A DNA stretch of 10,718 nt from Fischerella sp. (GTDB lineage Bacteria > Cyanobacteriota > Cyanobacteriia > Cyanobacteriales > Nostocaceae): the NCBI GenBank assembly GCA_026419705.1, contig JANZYY010000132.1, positions 1-10,718 of the forward strand, given 5' to 3'. Made by a program: the position numbers and the translations under genes. This document shows, piece by piece, positions 1 through 6,236 of this stretch (position 1 is the first letter of the stretch; each line of letters begins with the position of its first letter). Below the pieces are notes generated by a model. That model searched no databases, had not been told where the DNA came from, and saw nothing but the letters and a program-made list of their open reading frames with translations.

Positions 1-52
1 GGTTTGAATTGCCAGGGACTTACAGGTTTGTCAGACATTTGTTTTCGTTTTT

Positions 53-1126
53 CTACCTCTCCACTACCTCACGCACCAATTGTGCCAACTTCTGAGCACT
101 ATCAGCTAGCGCGATCGCCTTTGCTTTTTCTCCCATCGCCTGTAACTTTTGTGGTGACTGCAACAAGCGCAAAACCTCTGTTTGCAACTTCTCGGCCGTT
201 AACTCTGACTGTTTAAACATTAACGCCGCACCGACGGAGGTAAACACTTGTGCATTGTAGGTTTGATGGTCTTCGGCTGCAAAGGGATAGGGAATTAAAA
301 TTGCAGGTATACCACACACCGCCAATTCTGTTAAACTACCGGCACCAGCACGACTAATGGCTAAATTTGCTCGTCGTAGCAACGCCGCCATATTGTTGTA
401 AAAGGGCAAACAAATATACTGCAGATGCTTGAGACTATCAACTTCTGGATCGTTATCTCCGGTTAAATGCACAACCCACGCACCAACATCAAACCAAGCG
501 GTTGCACACTGGCGCACCAACTTATTCATCGCCACCGCGCCTTGACTACCACCAAAGACGACGATTAAAGGAACATTCTCAGGAATGGGTAAATCTAGGG
601 TTGCTTCTATTCCTGATGCTAAAAATTGCGATCGCACTGGTGTACTTGTATAGATAGTTTGGGCACGCGGTAAATATTTATTAGCAACTTCAAATCCCAG
701 CGCCACTACACTACACCAAGGTCCGAAAAAGCGCGTGACTTTCCCTGGTAAGGCGTTTGCTTCGTGGAGAATTACAGGTATACCCAGCGATCGCGCCGCA
801 ATTACTGCAGGCCCGGCAATATAACCTCCAGTAGTAAATACTCCCTGAAATTTGCCTGTTTGTAACAGTTTTCTGACTTGCAGAACTGAACCAATAAGTT
901 TACCTAAAGTCAGCAGCGATGAGATACCAAAACCTTTCTGAAACCCTTCAACAGAAATAGTATTCAATTTATACTGTTGGGGGACAAGCTGAGTTTCCAG
1001 TCGGTCGGGAACTCCCAACCATTCGATTTGATAATCAGGTAATTCCTGTGCTAAGGCGATCGCTGGAAATAAATGTCCGCCAGTTCCACTCGCAGCTATT
1101 AATAATCTTATCGGTACGTTTACCAT
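53..1126 (-). CDS. murG: MurG, UDP-GlcNAc:lipid I (undecaprenyl-PP-MurNAc-pentapeptide) GlcNAc transferase
   Basis: This enzyme adds GlcNAc to lipid I to make lipid II, the last cytoplasmic-face step of peptidoglycan precursor synthesis at the inner membrane. The 357-residue product has the normal length and GT-B layout. The N-terminal lipid-acceptor lobe carries the glycine loop GTGGH (residues 14-18), TTGGYIAGP (98-106) and HEANALPG (121-128). The C-terminal UDP-GlcNAc lobe carries GGSQGA (192-197), SRAGAGSLTE (258-267) and PFAAEDHQTYNA (281-292). All the glycine-rich loops and the acidic donor-site motif look intact. The start is the ATG immediately before the first beta strand; no strong Shine-Dalgarno sequence precedes it. 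Four HIP1 octamers lie inside the gene. It is transcribed away from the NTF2-like gene across a 161-bp gap. No other mur gene is visible, and only 52 bp follow its stop. Family call is firm. Confidence 0.97.
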   Translation of the reverse strand: MVNVPIRLLIAASGTGGHLFPAIALAQELPDYQIEWLGVPDRLETQLVPQQYKLNTISVEGFQKGFGISSLLTLGKLIGSVLQVRKLLQTGKFQGVFTTGGYIAGPAVIAARSLGIPVILHEANALPGKVTRFFGPWCSVVALGFEVANKYLPRAQTIYTSTPVRSQFLASGIEATLDLPIPENVPLIVVFGGSQGAVAMNKLVRQCATAWFDVGAWVVHLTGDNDPEVDSLKHLQYICLPFYNNMAALLRRANLAISRAGAGSLTELAVCGIPAILIPYPFAAEDHQTYNAQVFTSVGAALMFKQSELTAEKLQTEVLRLLQSPQKLQAMGEKAKAIALADSAQKLAQLVREVVER

Positions 1127-1287
1127 TTAATCACGACCATGTCAGCGTTCAGTTTCACTAAGATAAAACAATTTCCCTACCTTGTCGTAAAGTGTTCCGG
1201 AAATTTATTTGCAACGGTTTTACTTGTGTAGGGTTTTACCCTCAAACCAGGGAAATCTGATGTAGCCTAATTACCAACTTACTAACA

Positions 1288-2142
1288 ATGCGTAATTTCA
1301 TCGCCTTCCTATTTCAACGCCAATCCTGCTTTCCATCCAGCCGTTGGGTACTTTTGTTCATGCTTACCATTGGTTTGACAACCGGCTGGAAATGCGCCCA
1401 AGCCAGTACACCACAGAACTTGGTACAAGCCGAAAAACTCGCCCAAAGCACTACATCTCAAAAAGCACCGGCTGAATTGGTCAACTTATTAGCGCAAATT
1501 GATGCAGCAGCAAATAAAGGTGACGTGAAAGGGGTAATGCAGTTCTACAGTCCCAACTTCACGCACGGCGATGGATTAAATCGCCAAACTATGGAACAAG
1601 CTTTAATTGCACTTTGGAAGCGATATCCGCAATTGAAATACACCACTCAGTTACAATCTTGGCGATCGCGAGGTAATGTCACTATCGCTGACACAGTCAC
1701 TAAAATTACTGGTCTACCTTCTGCTAACAGTGAAAACTTGGCTATGTCAGCCACGATTAGATCGCGTCAGCAAATTTCAGGTGGAAAAATCGTCCGCCAA
1801 GACATTTTGTCAGAACGCACCCAAATTACCTCTGGTAGCAAGCCACCGCAAATTGATTTTAAATTGCCACAACAGGTAAAAGTTGGTCAAAAGTATAATT
1901 TTGACGCGATCCTCATCGAACCTCTTGGTGATGAATATCTTTTAGGAGCAGCTTTGGAAGAACCAATTAAGCCAAATAAGTATCTCGCTCCCACACCGGT
2001 GGATTTGGAATTGCTCTCATCTGGCGGAATATTTAAAATTGGTAGCGCACCTTCAACACCCGGTAGTCATTGGATTTCTGCAGTAATCTTGCGGGGAGAT
2101 GGCATGACAATGATCACTCAGCGAATGCAAGTAGTGAAATAG
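1288..2142 (+). CDS. Secreted NTF2-like (SnoaL-type) domain protein, function unknown
   Basis: The 284-residue product starts with a signal peptide: Arg residues near the N-terminus, a hydrophobic core at about 20-33, and an AQA|S cleavage site after residue 39. Export to the periplasm or thylakoid lumen is therefore expected. After a Gln/Ala-rich linker, residues about 63-170 look like an NTF2-like cone fold: the opening helix with IDAAANKGDVKGVMQFYSP, then FTHGDGLNRQTMEQAL, and strands ending near ILSERTQI. The remaining 110 residues are predicted beta-rich, with a possible Ig-like tail (APSTPGSHWISAVILRG), and are of unknown role. NTF2-like domains can be enzymes or ligand-binding scaffolds, and I see no catalytic set that decides between them. 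The ATG is chosen because it precedes a complete signal peptide; no clear Shine-Dalgarno is present. The stop codon overlaps the heptamer repeat that follows. Confidence 0.8.
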   Translation: MRNFIAFLFQRQSCFPSSRWVLLFMLTIGLTTGWKCAQASTPQNLVQAEKLAQSTTSQKAPAELVNLLAQIDAAANKGDVKGVMQFYSPNFTHGDGLNRQTMEQALIALWKRYPQLKYTTQLQSWRSRGNVTIADTVTKITGLPSANSENLAMSATIRSRQQISGGKIVRQDILSERTQITSGSKPPQIDFKLPQQVKVGQKYNFDAILIEPLGDEYLLGAALEEPIKPNKYLAPTPVDLELLSSGGIFKIGSAPSTPGSHWISAVILRGDGMTMITQRMQVVK

Positions 2143-2182
2143 TAATTAGTCCATAGTCAAAAGTCAACAGTCCAAAGTAATT
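2141..2182 (+). repeat. Heptamer tandem repeat (STRR-like), six units
   Basis: Six contiguous seven-base units of pattern AGTNNNN: AGTAATT, AGTCCAT, AGTCAAA, AGTCAAC, AGTCCAA, AGTAATT. The register includes CAACAGT, which matches the STRR heptamer class described in heterocystous cyanobacteria. The first unit overlaps the last two bases of the upstream stop codon. Confidence 0.7.
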
Positions 2183-2195
2183 ACTCTCGACTTTT

Positions 2196-2225
2196 GTACA
2201 GACGCAAGGAACATCGCGTCTCTAC
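2196..2225. repeat. Interspersed hairpin repeat, GTAGAGACGC family, copy 1
   Basis: A 30-bp imperfect palindrome with arms GTACAGACGC and GCGTCTCTAC, one mismatch between arms, and loop AAGGAACATC. It shares its arm sequence with copies at 2424-2449 and 3807-3834, so it is a dispersed family and not a gene-specific terminator. No poly-T follows on either side. Confidence 0.65.
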
Positions 2226-2274
2226 TCTGACTCCTGACTGATTATTCAAAAATGACTACAAATATTCTTGGTTG

Positions 2275-2300
2275 GTAGTGAGTACTTAAGTACTCACTAC
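2275..2300. repeat. Perfect 26-bp palindrome
   Basis: GTAGTGAGTACTT is followed directly by its exact reverse complement AAGTACTCACTAC, centred at 2287/2288. It lies just upstream of the broken dehydrogenase, in the space where that gene's start codon and promoter should be. It could be a mobile-repeat terminus or a cruciform-forming site. No coding role is seen. Confidence 0.75.
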
Positions 2301-2323
2301 GAACTATGTGTAGTTCTATTTTT

Positions 2324-2337
2324 GAGAATTGGTATAA
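2324..2337 (+). repeat. Solo copy of the 14-bp terminal repeat GAGAATTGGTATAA
   Basis: Identical to the right end of the element at 3732-3853, and the exact reverse complement of that element's left end. No matching partner was found upstream in this window, so it appears to be a solo end or half-deleted element. It stops 11 bp before the first recognisable codon of the dehydrogenase remnant. Confidence 0.6.
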
Positions 2338-2423
2338 CAACGCTTTGTGTAGACAACCAAATTGTTTTTATTACTGGTGCAAGCAGTGGTATCGGTGCTG
2401 CTTGTGCCAAAGTTGGTAGTCTT

Positions 2424-2449
2424 GTAGAGACGCTTCAAACAGCGCGTCT
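2424..2449. repeat. Interspersed hairpin repeat, GTAGAGACGC family, copy 2
   Basis: Starts with GTAGAGACGC and ends with GCGTCT; AGACGC (2428-2433) pairs with GCGTCT (2444-2449) over loop TTCAAACAGC. It sits exactly in the gap where about 100 codons of the dehydrogenase are missing, so its arrival may be tied to that deletion. Confidence 0.6.
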
Positions 2450-2468
2450 GGGCAGTTAGACGTGCGCG

Positions 2469-2490
2469 ATCGCGGTCATATCGCGGTCAT
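2469..2490 (+). repeat. 11-bp tandem duplication ATCGCGGTCAT
   Basis: Two perfect adjacent copies (2469-2479 and 2480-2490) at the point where the dehydrogenase coding resumes. The first copy overlaps a HIP1 octamer at 2466-2473. It looks like a small replication-slippage or insertion scar inside the pseudogene. Confidence 0.75.
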
Positions 2491-2755
2491 GTGGTCGATA
2501 TTGGGTCAATCGCCGGACATCAAACCAATCCTAGAGGTAAGTTTACTGTGGCACGAAAGCAGCAGTTAAAGCCATTTCTGAAGGTTTAAAACAAGATTTA
2601 TTCGGAAAGTCTATCAGAGCGACTTCTGTCGCTCCTGGTATAGTGGAAAGGGAATTTAGTAAGGTGCGCTTTCACAGTGATACAAAACACACTGACAAGG
2701 TTTACCAAAGACTAACTTCTCCCACCGCAGATGATGTAGCTGATGTAGTGTTTTT

Positions 2756-2869
2756 CTGACGTTGCATATTTCCCGGATGAATTTATTGTCTATGACAAAT
2801 AGAAAATTCAATTCTTTGTGTCTTGGTGACTTAGTGGTTCAATTTTCATCCCTAATTTATGCAACACCA
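2756..2869. mobile_element. MITE-like element inserted in the dehydrogenase pseudogene
   Basis: The dehydrogenase coding breaks after VVFF and resumes with CVTRP 114 bp later. The intervening block has imperfect terminal inverted repeats. Left end TGACGTTGCATA (2757-2768) matches the reverse complement of the right end, TGGTGTTGCATA (2858-2869), at 10 of 12 positions. Further inside, GGATGA (2775-2780) matches TCATCC. T-runs of five (2751-2755) and six (2870-2875) flank the block, compatible with a short T-rich target duplication. It contains no ORF, so it is a non-autonomous element. The inner tract around 2812-2842 resembles a CTTGGTGACTTAGTGG-type dispersed repeat familiar from filamentous cyanobacteria. 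Exact ends are uncertain by a few bases. Confidence 0.7.
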
Positions 2870-3009
2870 TTTTTTGCGTGACCAGACCAGCAGACGTAAA
2901 TATTAATAAAGTAATCCTTATACCAGTAGCTCGACCGAGCTAGCACTGCCTGAATGAATCGGCAAACTTAGAATAGAAATAGTTTTGCAAATAAATTCGC
3001 AAGCACTGT

Positions 3010-3666
3010 ATGCAGAATATTGCTAAAACTGAAAAAACTTGGATGACGGTACTCACGGCCGTTAATATAGGAAAAGCACTTCCAATTGCTTGGTTGCTCG
3101 CTTTCACATTTATCTTCGGTATTCAAGACTGGCGACAGACTATCTATCTGTGTTTGCACATGAGCTATTGTTTCTGGTGGCTAATAGAGCAATGGTTCTA
3201 TCCCCAAAGACAACAGTTATTTAATCAGCCAATCGGTGTTGCTGGATTCATCTTTGTAATACTTTATGTGGGAGTTTTTTACGTCTTGCCGGGATATCTC
3301 GCTTTTACCAATCCTGTCCCCCTATCAATGATAACGGCAGCTGTAGCACTATTGCTTTACATTTTTGGCTCCCTAATTAATGCTACTGCTGATGTGCAAA
3401 AACTCACAGCCAAACAGTATGGAGCGGGACTAGTCCGCGATAATATCTGGCGCTTCTCCCGTAACATCAATTACTTTGGTGATTTACTGCGATATTTGAG
3501 TTTTAGCGTGGTGGCTGGTTCAATCTGGGCTTATTTGGTACCAGGAGCAATATTTATTTTATACCTCCAGCGCATGTCCCAAAAAGAGCAGGCAATGTCT
3601 GTAAAGTACCAGGATTATGCCGATTACCAGCAATCTAGTGCTCGTTTAATACCGTTTATTTGGTAA
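3010..3666 (+). CDS. Integral-membrane ICMT/DUF1295-like protein (possible SAM-dependent methyltransferase or steroid-reductase-like)
   Basis: The 218-residue product is hydrophobic with about five membrane segments (roughly 22-38, 46-62, 75-95, 104-122 and 163-187). Near the C-terminus it has RNINYFGDLLRY (151-162), the R-x-P-x-Y-x-G-E type motif shared by isoprenylcysteine carboxyl methyltransferase, phospholipid methyltransferase and DUF1295 proteins. Here the usual Pro is Ile and the Glu is Asp. The tail KYQDYADYQQSSARLIPFIW matches the family's closing Y-x-x-Y...IP pattern. Known members act on membrane-embedded lipids or prenylated substrates using a SAM- or NADPH-binding C-terminal half. 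Which applies here cannot be told. It stands alone between two repeat-rich zones with no operon partner and no clear Shine-Dalgarno. The start is the first ATG, with the hydrophilic N-terminus expected for the family. Confidence 0.75.
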   Translation: MQNIAKTEKTWMTVLTAVNIGKALPIAWLLAFTFIFGIQDWRQTIYLCLHMSYCFWWLIEQWFYPQRQQLFNQPIGVAGFIFVILYVGVFYVLPGYLAFTNPVPLSMITAAVALLLYIFGSLINATADVQKLTAKQYGAGLVRDNIWRFSRNINYFGDLLRYLSFSVVAGSIWAYLVPGAIFILYLQRMSQKEQAMSVKYQDYADYQQSSARLIPFIW

Positions 3667-3731
3667 TTTCCTTTTTTCTAGTTTCTTTTCATCGTGGACG
3701 CAGCGTGCTTTCTAGGCGGCTCGAAGATGTC

Positions 3732-3853
3732 TTATACCAATTCTCTATCATCTTGCAACAGATCGATCTCCATGTCTGGGTGTTCCACGTCTGTGCGCCA
3801 TCATCTGTAGAGACACGATATATCGCGTCTCTACTTTTGGAGAATTGGTATAA
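3732..3853. mobile_element. 122-bp MITE-like element with perfect 14-bp terminal inverted repeats
   Basis: The left end TTATACCAATTCTC (3732-3745) is the exact reverse complement of the right end GAGAATTGGTATAA (3840-3853). There is no ORF of its own. A hairpin repeat of the GTAGAGACGC family (3807-3834) sits inside next to the right end, giving a nested structure. A third copy of the same terminal 14-mer is at 2324-2337, and a degenerate copy (TTATGCCAATTC) is at 4719-4730. This supports a dispersed non-autonomous family. Confidence 0.7.
3807..3834. repeat. Interspersed hairpin repeat, GTAGAGACGC family, copy 3
   Basis: A 28-bp palindrome with arms GTAGAGACACGATA and TATCGCGTCTCTAC and a single mismatch (A:C at the ninth pair). 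It is the best-preserved of the three copies in this window. It could act as a bidirectional RNA hairpin downstream of the gene ending at 3666, but no poly-T tract supports a canonical terminator. Confidence 0.7.
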
Positions 3854-4046
3854 TTTATATCCGGCTGTCAACCGAGTTAGATGAGTTAGCAAAGGAACTA
3901 GACGCGATGGAGATTCGGTAATTGAACCATCCCAGATGGATCTGGAATTGATTGGGTCATGAACTTTGAGTACAGCACCACTCCCCCAACGCAATCGTGT
4001 TGGTTGGTAGAGCGATCGCCACTCCACAAGAGTTGACAAAACTTTT

Positions 4047-4652
4047 CTAGAAGTCCCCATCCTTCACGTAAGGATAACACCACAGAGTTACTTGCAGGAC
4101 TATCGACTTAAACCAGGCTTGATACATCTTATCTACCTCCTCAGGACTGTGACCTTTTTTGGCAAGGAAGGGCTTAATTGTTGCTGTGATGGGGTAGATA
4201 AAGGCGACCAGATAGCGAAAGTTAACGATGGGTACAGATTCAACATTGTCGGTTTGGTTCTTCTTTGTTCGATGATGACGCAAACCGATTTCAAACTGAT
4301 AATTTAGCCAATCTTGATCGTATGGACGGTTGCAGGTATCTAGAATCCACTGCCCAAAACGCTTGCGCACAGCAGCTAAATATTCAGTGTTGGGATGGCG
4401 CTGACCATTGACACTAGTGAAGTAATAGAGCAGATGCTCGTGAGAGCCTACAAAATTATACCACACATCTAATATGTCATTGATTTGATCTGCCAACACT
4501 TCACCTGCCTGACGCAGATACTTTTCATCCTCTTCAGTAAATAGAACTGTTTGCTTGAGGAGTTGTAGATCCTCCATGCTGATAGGTGCAGTAGCAACAG
4601 CTGGAGTCTTGAAACTATATCCAGGAATACTCTCTTGTTGCATACCGTGCAT
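4047..4652 (-). CDS. Protoglobin (single-domain haem globin)
   Basis: The 201-residue cytosolic product fits the protoglobin family in length and sequence throughout. Protoglobins bind haem in an enlarged globin fold and bind O2, CO and NO; proposed roles are gas sensing and NO or nitrite chemistry. Conserved features: IPGY (9-12), DVWYNFVGSHEHLLYYF (62-78), LAAVRKRFGQWILDT (92-106) and IGLRHHRTKKNQTDNVES (122-139). By comparison with the Methanosarcina acetivorans protein as remembered, the proximal haem ligand (His120 there) is His126, and distal-side Trp60/Tyr61/Phe93 correspond to Trp64/Tyr65/Phe99. No methyl-accepting or cyclase domain is attached, so it is a free globin and not a fused sensor. 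The start was moved 17 codons inside the longest frame, because GGAGG at 4661-4665 lies 8 nt before this ATG and the longer form would have the ribosome site within coding. It is the last of four co-directional genes, 139 bp after the pentapeptide gene. Confidence 0.92.
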   Translation of the reverse strand: MHGMQQESIPGYSFKTPAVATAPISMEDLQLLKQTVLFTEEDEKYLRQAGEVLADQINDILDVWYNFVGSHEHLLYYFTSVNGQRHPNTEYLAAVRKRFGQWILDTCNRPYDQDWLNYQFEIGLRHHRTKKNQTDNVESVPIVNFRYLVAFIYPITATIKPFLAKKGHSPEEVDKMYQAWFKSIVLQVTLWCYPYVKDGDF

Positions 4653-4660
4653 TGTCATGA

Positions 4661-4665
4661 CCTCC
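4661..4665 (-). promoter_or_regulatory. Shine-Dalgarno GGAGG that sets the protoglobin start
   Basis: GGAGG on the minus strand, 8 nt before the ATG at 4652. A second ATG at 4658 is only 2 nt from GGAGG, which is too close, so 4652 is preferred. Confidence 0.7.
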
Positions 4666-4791
4666 ATGAACAGTTGATTGAGTTGGCATTTGGAATTAAC
4701 CACAAACGAAGTACAGCATTATGCCAATTCCTAACGAATACTCCGAGATCTTGATGCGTTTCAAAAATTACGCAAAGCTGCTAAACTGAAC

Positions 4792-5736
4792 TCATAAGTG
4801 GACTGTTCCATCAGGCATTGTTACCCAACTCAGGTCTACGCGATTCATCTTGACTTGACCCAGCTTTACTCCGACTAAGTTTGCACCACGTAGGATGGCT
4901 GAATCCAGATCTACATCTGTGAGAATTGCCTGGCGCAAGTATGCTCCACTCAGGTTAGCACTATCCAAGCGTACCCAACTTAGATCTGCTTCAGTTAAGT
5001 TTGCCTTGGTCAGTTCTGCCAGTTCCAAGTTTGCCCCACGCAGACCAGTCAAAATCAATTTTGCTTCAATTAAATTTGCTTTGTGCAAATTTACTCCAGT
5101 TAGATTCGCTCCACTCAAATTGGCTCGACTGAGATTTGCTTCACTCAAGTTGGCACCTTCCAGATTTGCTCGACTTAAGTCTGCTTCCGTGAGATTTGCC
5201 TTGGTCAGTTCTGCCAACTCCAGATTTGCGGCGCGCAAGTCTGCCAAAATCAATTTTGTCTCAACCAGAATTGCCCTATTAAGGTTTGCTTCAGTTAGAT
5301 TTGTCTCACTCAAATTTGCTTTGCTCAGCTTTGCTCCCCTTAAGTTTGCTCGACTTAAGTTTCCCCCACTAATATTCGCTTCATCCAGATTTGCCCGACT
5401 CAGGTCAGCCTGACACAAAATCGCTTTCTTTAAAGTAGCTCTCCACAAAATCACCCCATTTAGATCTGCATTGGTTAGGTTTGCCTCATATAAGTCTGCC
5501 CCAATCAAGTGCGCTCCATTTAACTGCGCTCCATACAGGTTAGCTTGTTTCAGAACTACTCCATTCAAATCTGCCCCGACTAGGTTTGTCCCACTTAGGT
5601 CTACTTCGCACAAGATTGCCTTTTTCAGAACTATCCCACTTAAATCTACTTCCCGCAGGTGTGCTCCACTTAAATCTGCGGCATGAAAATCTCTTTCTCC
5701 TACTGCATAACGCCTCAGGAGATCTTCGGCGTTCAT
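4792..5736 (-). CDS. Pentapeptide-repeat protein (right-handed quadrilateral beta-helix)
   Basis: After an N-terminal cap (MNAEDLLRRYAVGERDFHAA) the product is about 57 consecutive A(D/N)LxX pentapeptides, from residue ~17 to ~305. It ends with DLSWVTMPDGTVHL, a closing motif common in cyanobacterial members. Such arrays fold as a beta-helix with four pentapeptides per turn, so about 14 turns. No signal peptide or membrane segment is visible, so it should be cytosolic. The family is abundant in cyanobacteria; most members have no known function, and a minority mimic DNA and protect gyrase. I see nothing that assigns it to that minority. GAGAGG lies 8 nt before the ATG. It starts 60 bp after the Rieske stop, consistent with cotranscription. 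Longer internal periodicity of 65 residues is recorded separately. Confidence 0.9.
   Translation of the reverse strand: MNAEDLLRRYAVGERDFHAADLSGAHLREVDLSGIVLKKAILCEVDLSGTNLVGADLNGVVLKQANLYGAQLNGAHLIGADLYEANLTNADLNGVILWRATLKKAILCQADLSRANLDEANISGGNLSRANLRGAKLSKANLSETNLTEANLNRAILVETKLILADLRAANLELAELTKANLTEADLSRANLEGANLSEANLSRANLSGANLTGVNLHKANLIEAKLILTGLRGANLELAELTKANLTEADLSWVRLDSANLSGAYLRQAILTDVDLDSAILRGANLVGVKLGQVKMNRVDLSWVTMPDGTVHL
4978..5256 (-). repeat. 65-codon (195-bp) internal duplication in the pentapeptide gene
   Basis: Residues 161-188 and 226-253 are near-identical (KLILADLRAANLELAELT versus KLILTGLRGANLELAELT, both running on to TEADLS). At DNA level a 22-base run is identical at 5000-5021 and 5195-5216. 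The offset is 195 bp, or 13 pentapeptides. A second pair with the same offset is KKAILC at residues 38-43 and 103-108. Confidence 0.8.
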
Positions 5737-5796
5737 ATGATTTGCCTCTCAATCTTGCCTCTGGGATTGTGAATTTCATCCCAGATTGTCTATTTC

Positions 5797-6162
5797 CTAC
5801 CTTTGCTCACAGCTTTCCGGCACGCCCACCTGCACTTGTTCATCAACTACTCGCACAGGATAGGTACGCAGGGAGGAAACCTGCTCACGTAGTTTGGGAA
5901 GAGCATTTAGCGGGTAGATGCGTTTGGGGTAGAGATTCTCTCCTGTACGGATGTCATACTGAAAATGATGCCAAGGGCAATCCAGTACTCCTTGCCAGAC
6001 CTTACCTCCCGCTAATGGCAAGTTCTGGTGTCCGCACAGACCCTGCAAGGCGTAGAACTCTCCTTGGTCATTCACAAGCAGAATCAAACACGATCCGACC
6101 TCTACCGTCCGTGTATGTCCTGGTGGAAGCTCCTCTACCCTTGCCACTGTTACATAGCACAC
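5797..6162 (-). CDS. Rieske-type [2Fe-2S] ferredoxin
   Basis: A 121-residue, single-domain soluble electron carrier. The cluster-binding motifs are C43-G-H45 and C62-P-W-H65 with 16 residues between H45 and C62, so all two Cys and two His ligands are present. The flanking LAGGKVWQGVLDCPWHHFQYD and TGENLYP are typical of the fold. The disulfide Cys pair of bc1/b6f Rieske proteins is absent, and there is no N-terminal membrane anchor. It therefore groups with the BphF/NirD-like low-potential ferredoxins that feed oxygenases or reductases. No oxygenase or nitrite reductase partner is in the window; the neighbours are a ferritin-like protein and a protoglobin, either of which could accept its electrons (inference). 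The start matches the usual family N-terminus (YVTVARVEELPPG). GGAG lies 16 nt upstream, so the ribosome site is weak. It follows the ferritin-like gene by 168 bp. Confidence 0.93.
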   Translation of the reverse strand: MCYVTVARVEELPPGHTRTVEVGSCLILLVNDQGEFYALQGLCGHQNLPLAGGKVWQGVLDCPWHHFQYDIRTGENLYPKRIYPLNALPKLREQVSSLRTYPVRVVDEQVQVGVPESCEQR

Positions 6163-6236
6163 TGCTTCTTACTCCAACACTACTGCTTCCTCATACCAAG
6201 TGTGTTTGTGTCATAGAGGAAGAGGACAAACAGAGA

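Larger units (their letters stand above)
2349..2943 (+). pseudogene. Decayed short-chain dehydrogenase/reductase (classical SDR, YdfG-like) gene
   Basis: The pieces of one NAD(P)-dependent SDR lie in order on the + strand. 2352-2411 encodes the Rossmann start with TGASSGIG (codons from 2373), then AACAK. From 2482 the reading resumes with RGHVVDIGSIAGHQ, which carries the catalytic Ser. A frameshift at 2539-2540, consistent with one lost base, separates this from VYCGTKAAVKAISEGLKQDL (from 2541), which contains the YxxxK pair. This runs to DDVADVVFF and a stop at 2757-2759. It then resumes after an inserted element with CVTRPADVNINKVILIPV (from 2875) and stops at 2941-2943. Missing are the start codon and roughly 100 codons between AACAK and RGHVV, including the NNAG region, now replaced by about 70 bp with a hairpin repeat. 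At least four lesions make a functional enzyme impossible. Identification from family motifs is strong; the ancestral substrate is unknown. Confidence 0.88.
3689..4060 (-). other. Unrecognised small ORF, possibly a gene remnant overwritten by a repeat
   Basis: A 123-codon frame opens at an ATG that overlaps the last 14 bases of the protoglobin gene. Its first 65 or so residues have a protein-like composition (for example RLRWGSGAVLKVHDPINSRS). The rest is read through the 122-bp repeat element, which begins at the codons for about residues 69-73. If it was ever a gene, the original C-terminus has been replaced. I recognise no family and see no Shine-Dalgarno of its own; translation by coupling to the protoglobin gene is conceivable. 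It may equally be a chance frame. Apart from this and the repeat element, 3667-4046 shows nothing supportable. Confidence 0.22.

Noticed and set aside
1127..1287. Specific promoter boxes in the murG/NTF2-like divergent gap
   Set aside because: Only weak AT-rich hexamers and a 5-bp hairpin (AGGGT-TTT-ACCCT) are visible, and no convincing -35/-10 pair or NtcA site.
2926..2941. Palindrome TAGCTCGACCGAGCTA as an operator upstream of the 3010 gene
   Set aside because: It is formed by the last codons of the dehydrogenase remnant (VARPS-stop) and has only a 2-base centre; coding origin explains it.
4653..4703. 17 extra N-terminal codons for the protoglobin
   Set aside because: The GGAGG ribosome site falls inside this extension, and the shorter product has the normal family length and N-terminus.
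4895..5686. Long open frames on the + strand opposite the pentapeptide gene (4895-5413 and 5471-5686)
   Set aside because: They are the antisense image of a 15-bp periodic coding sequence; composition is a monotonous Arg/Phe/Ala/Ser pattern, and the minus-strand frame is a textbook pentapeptide protein.
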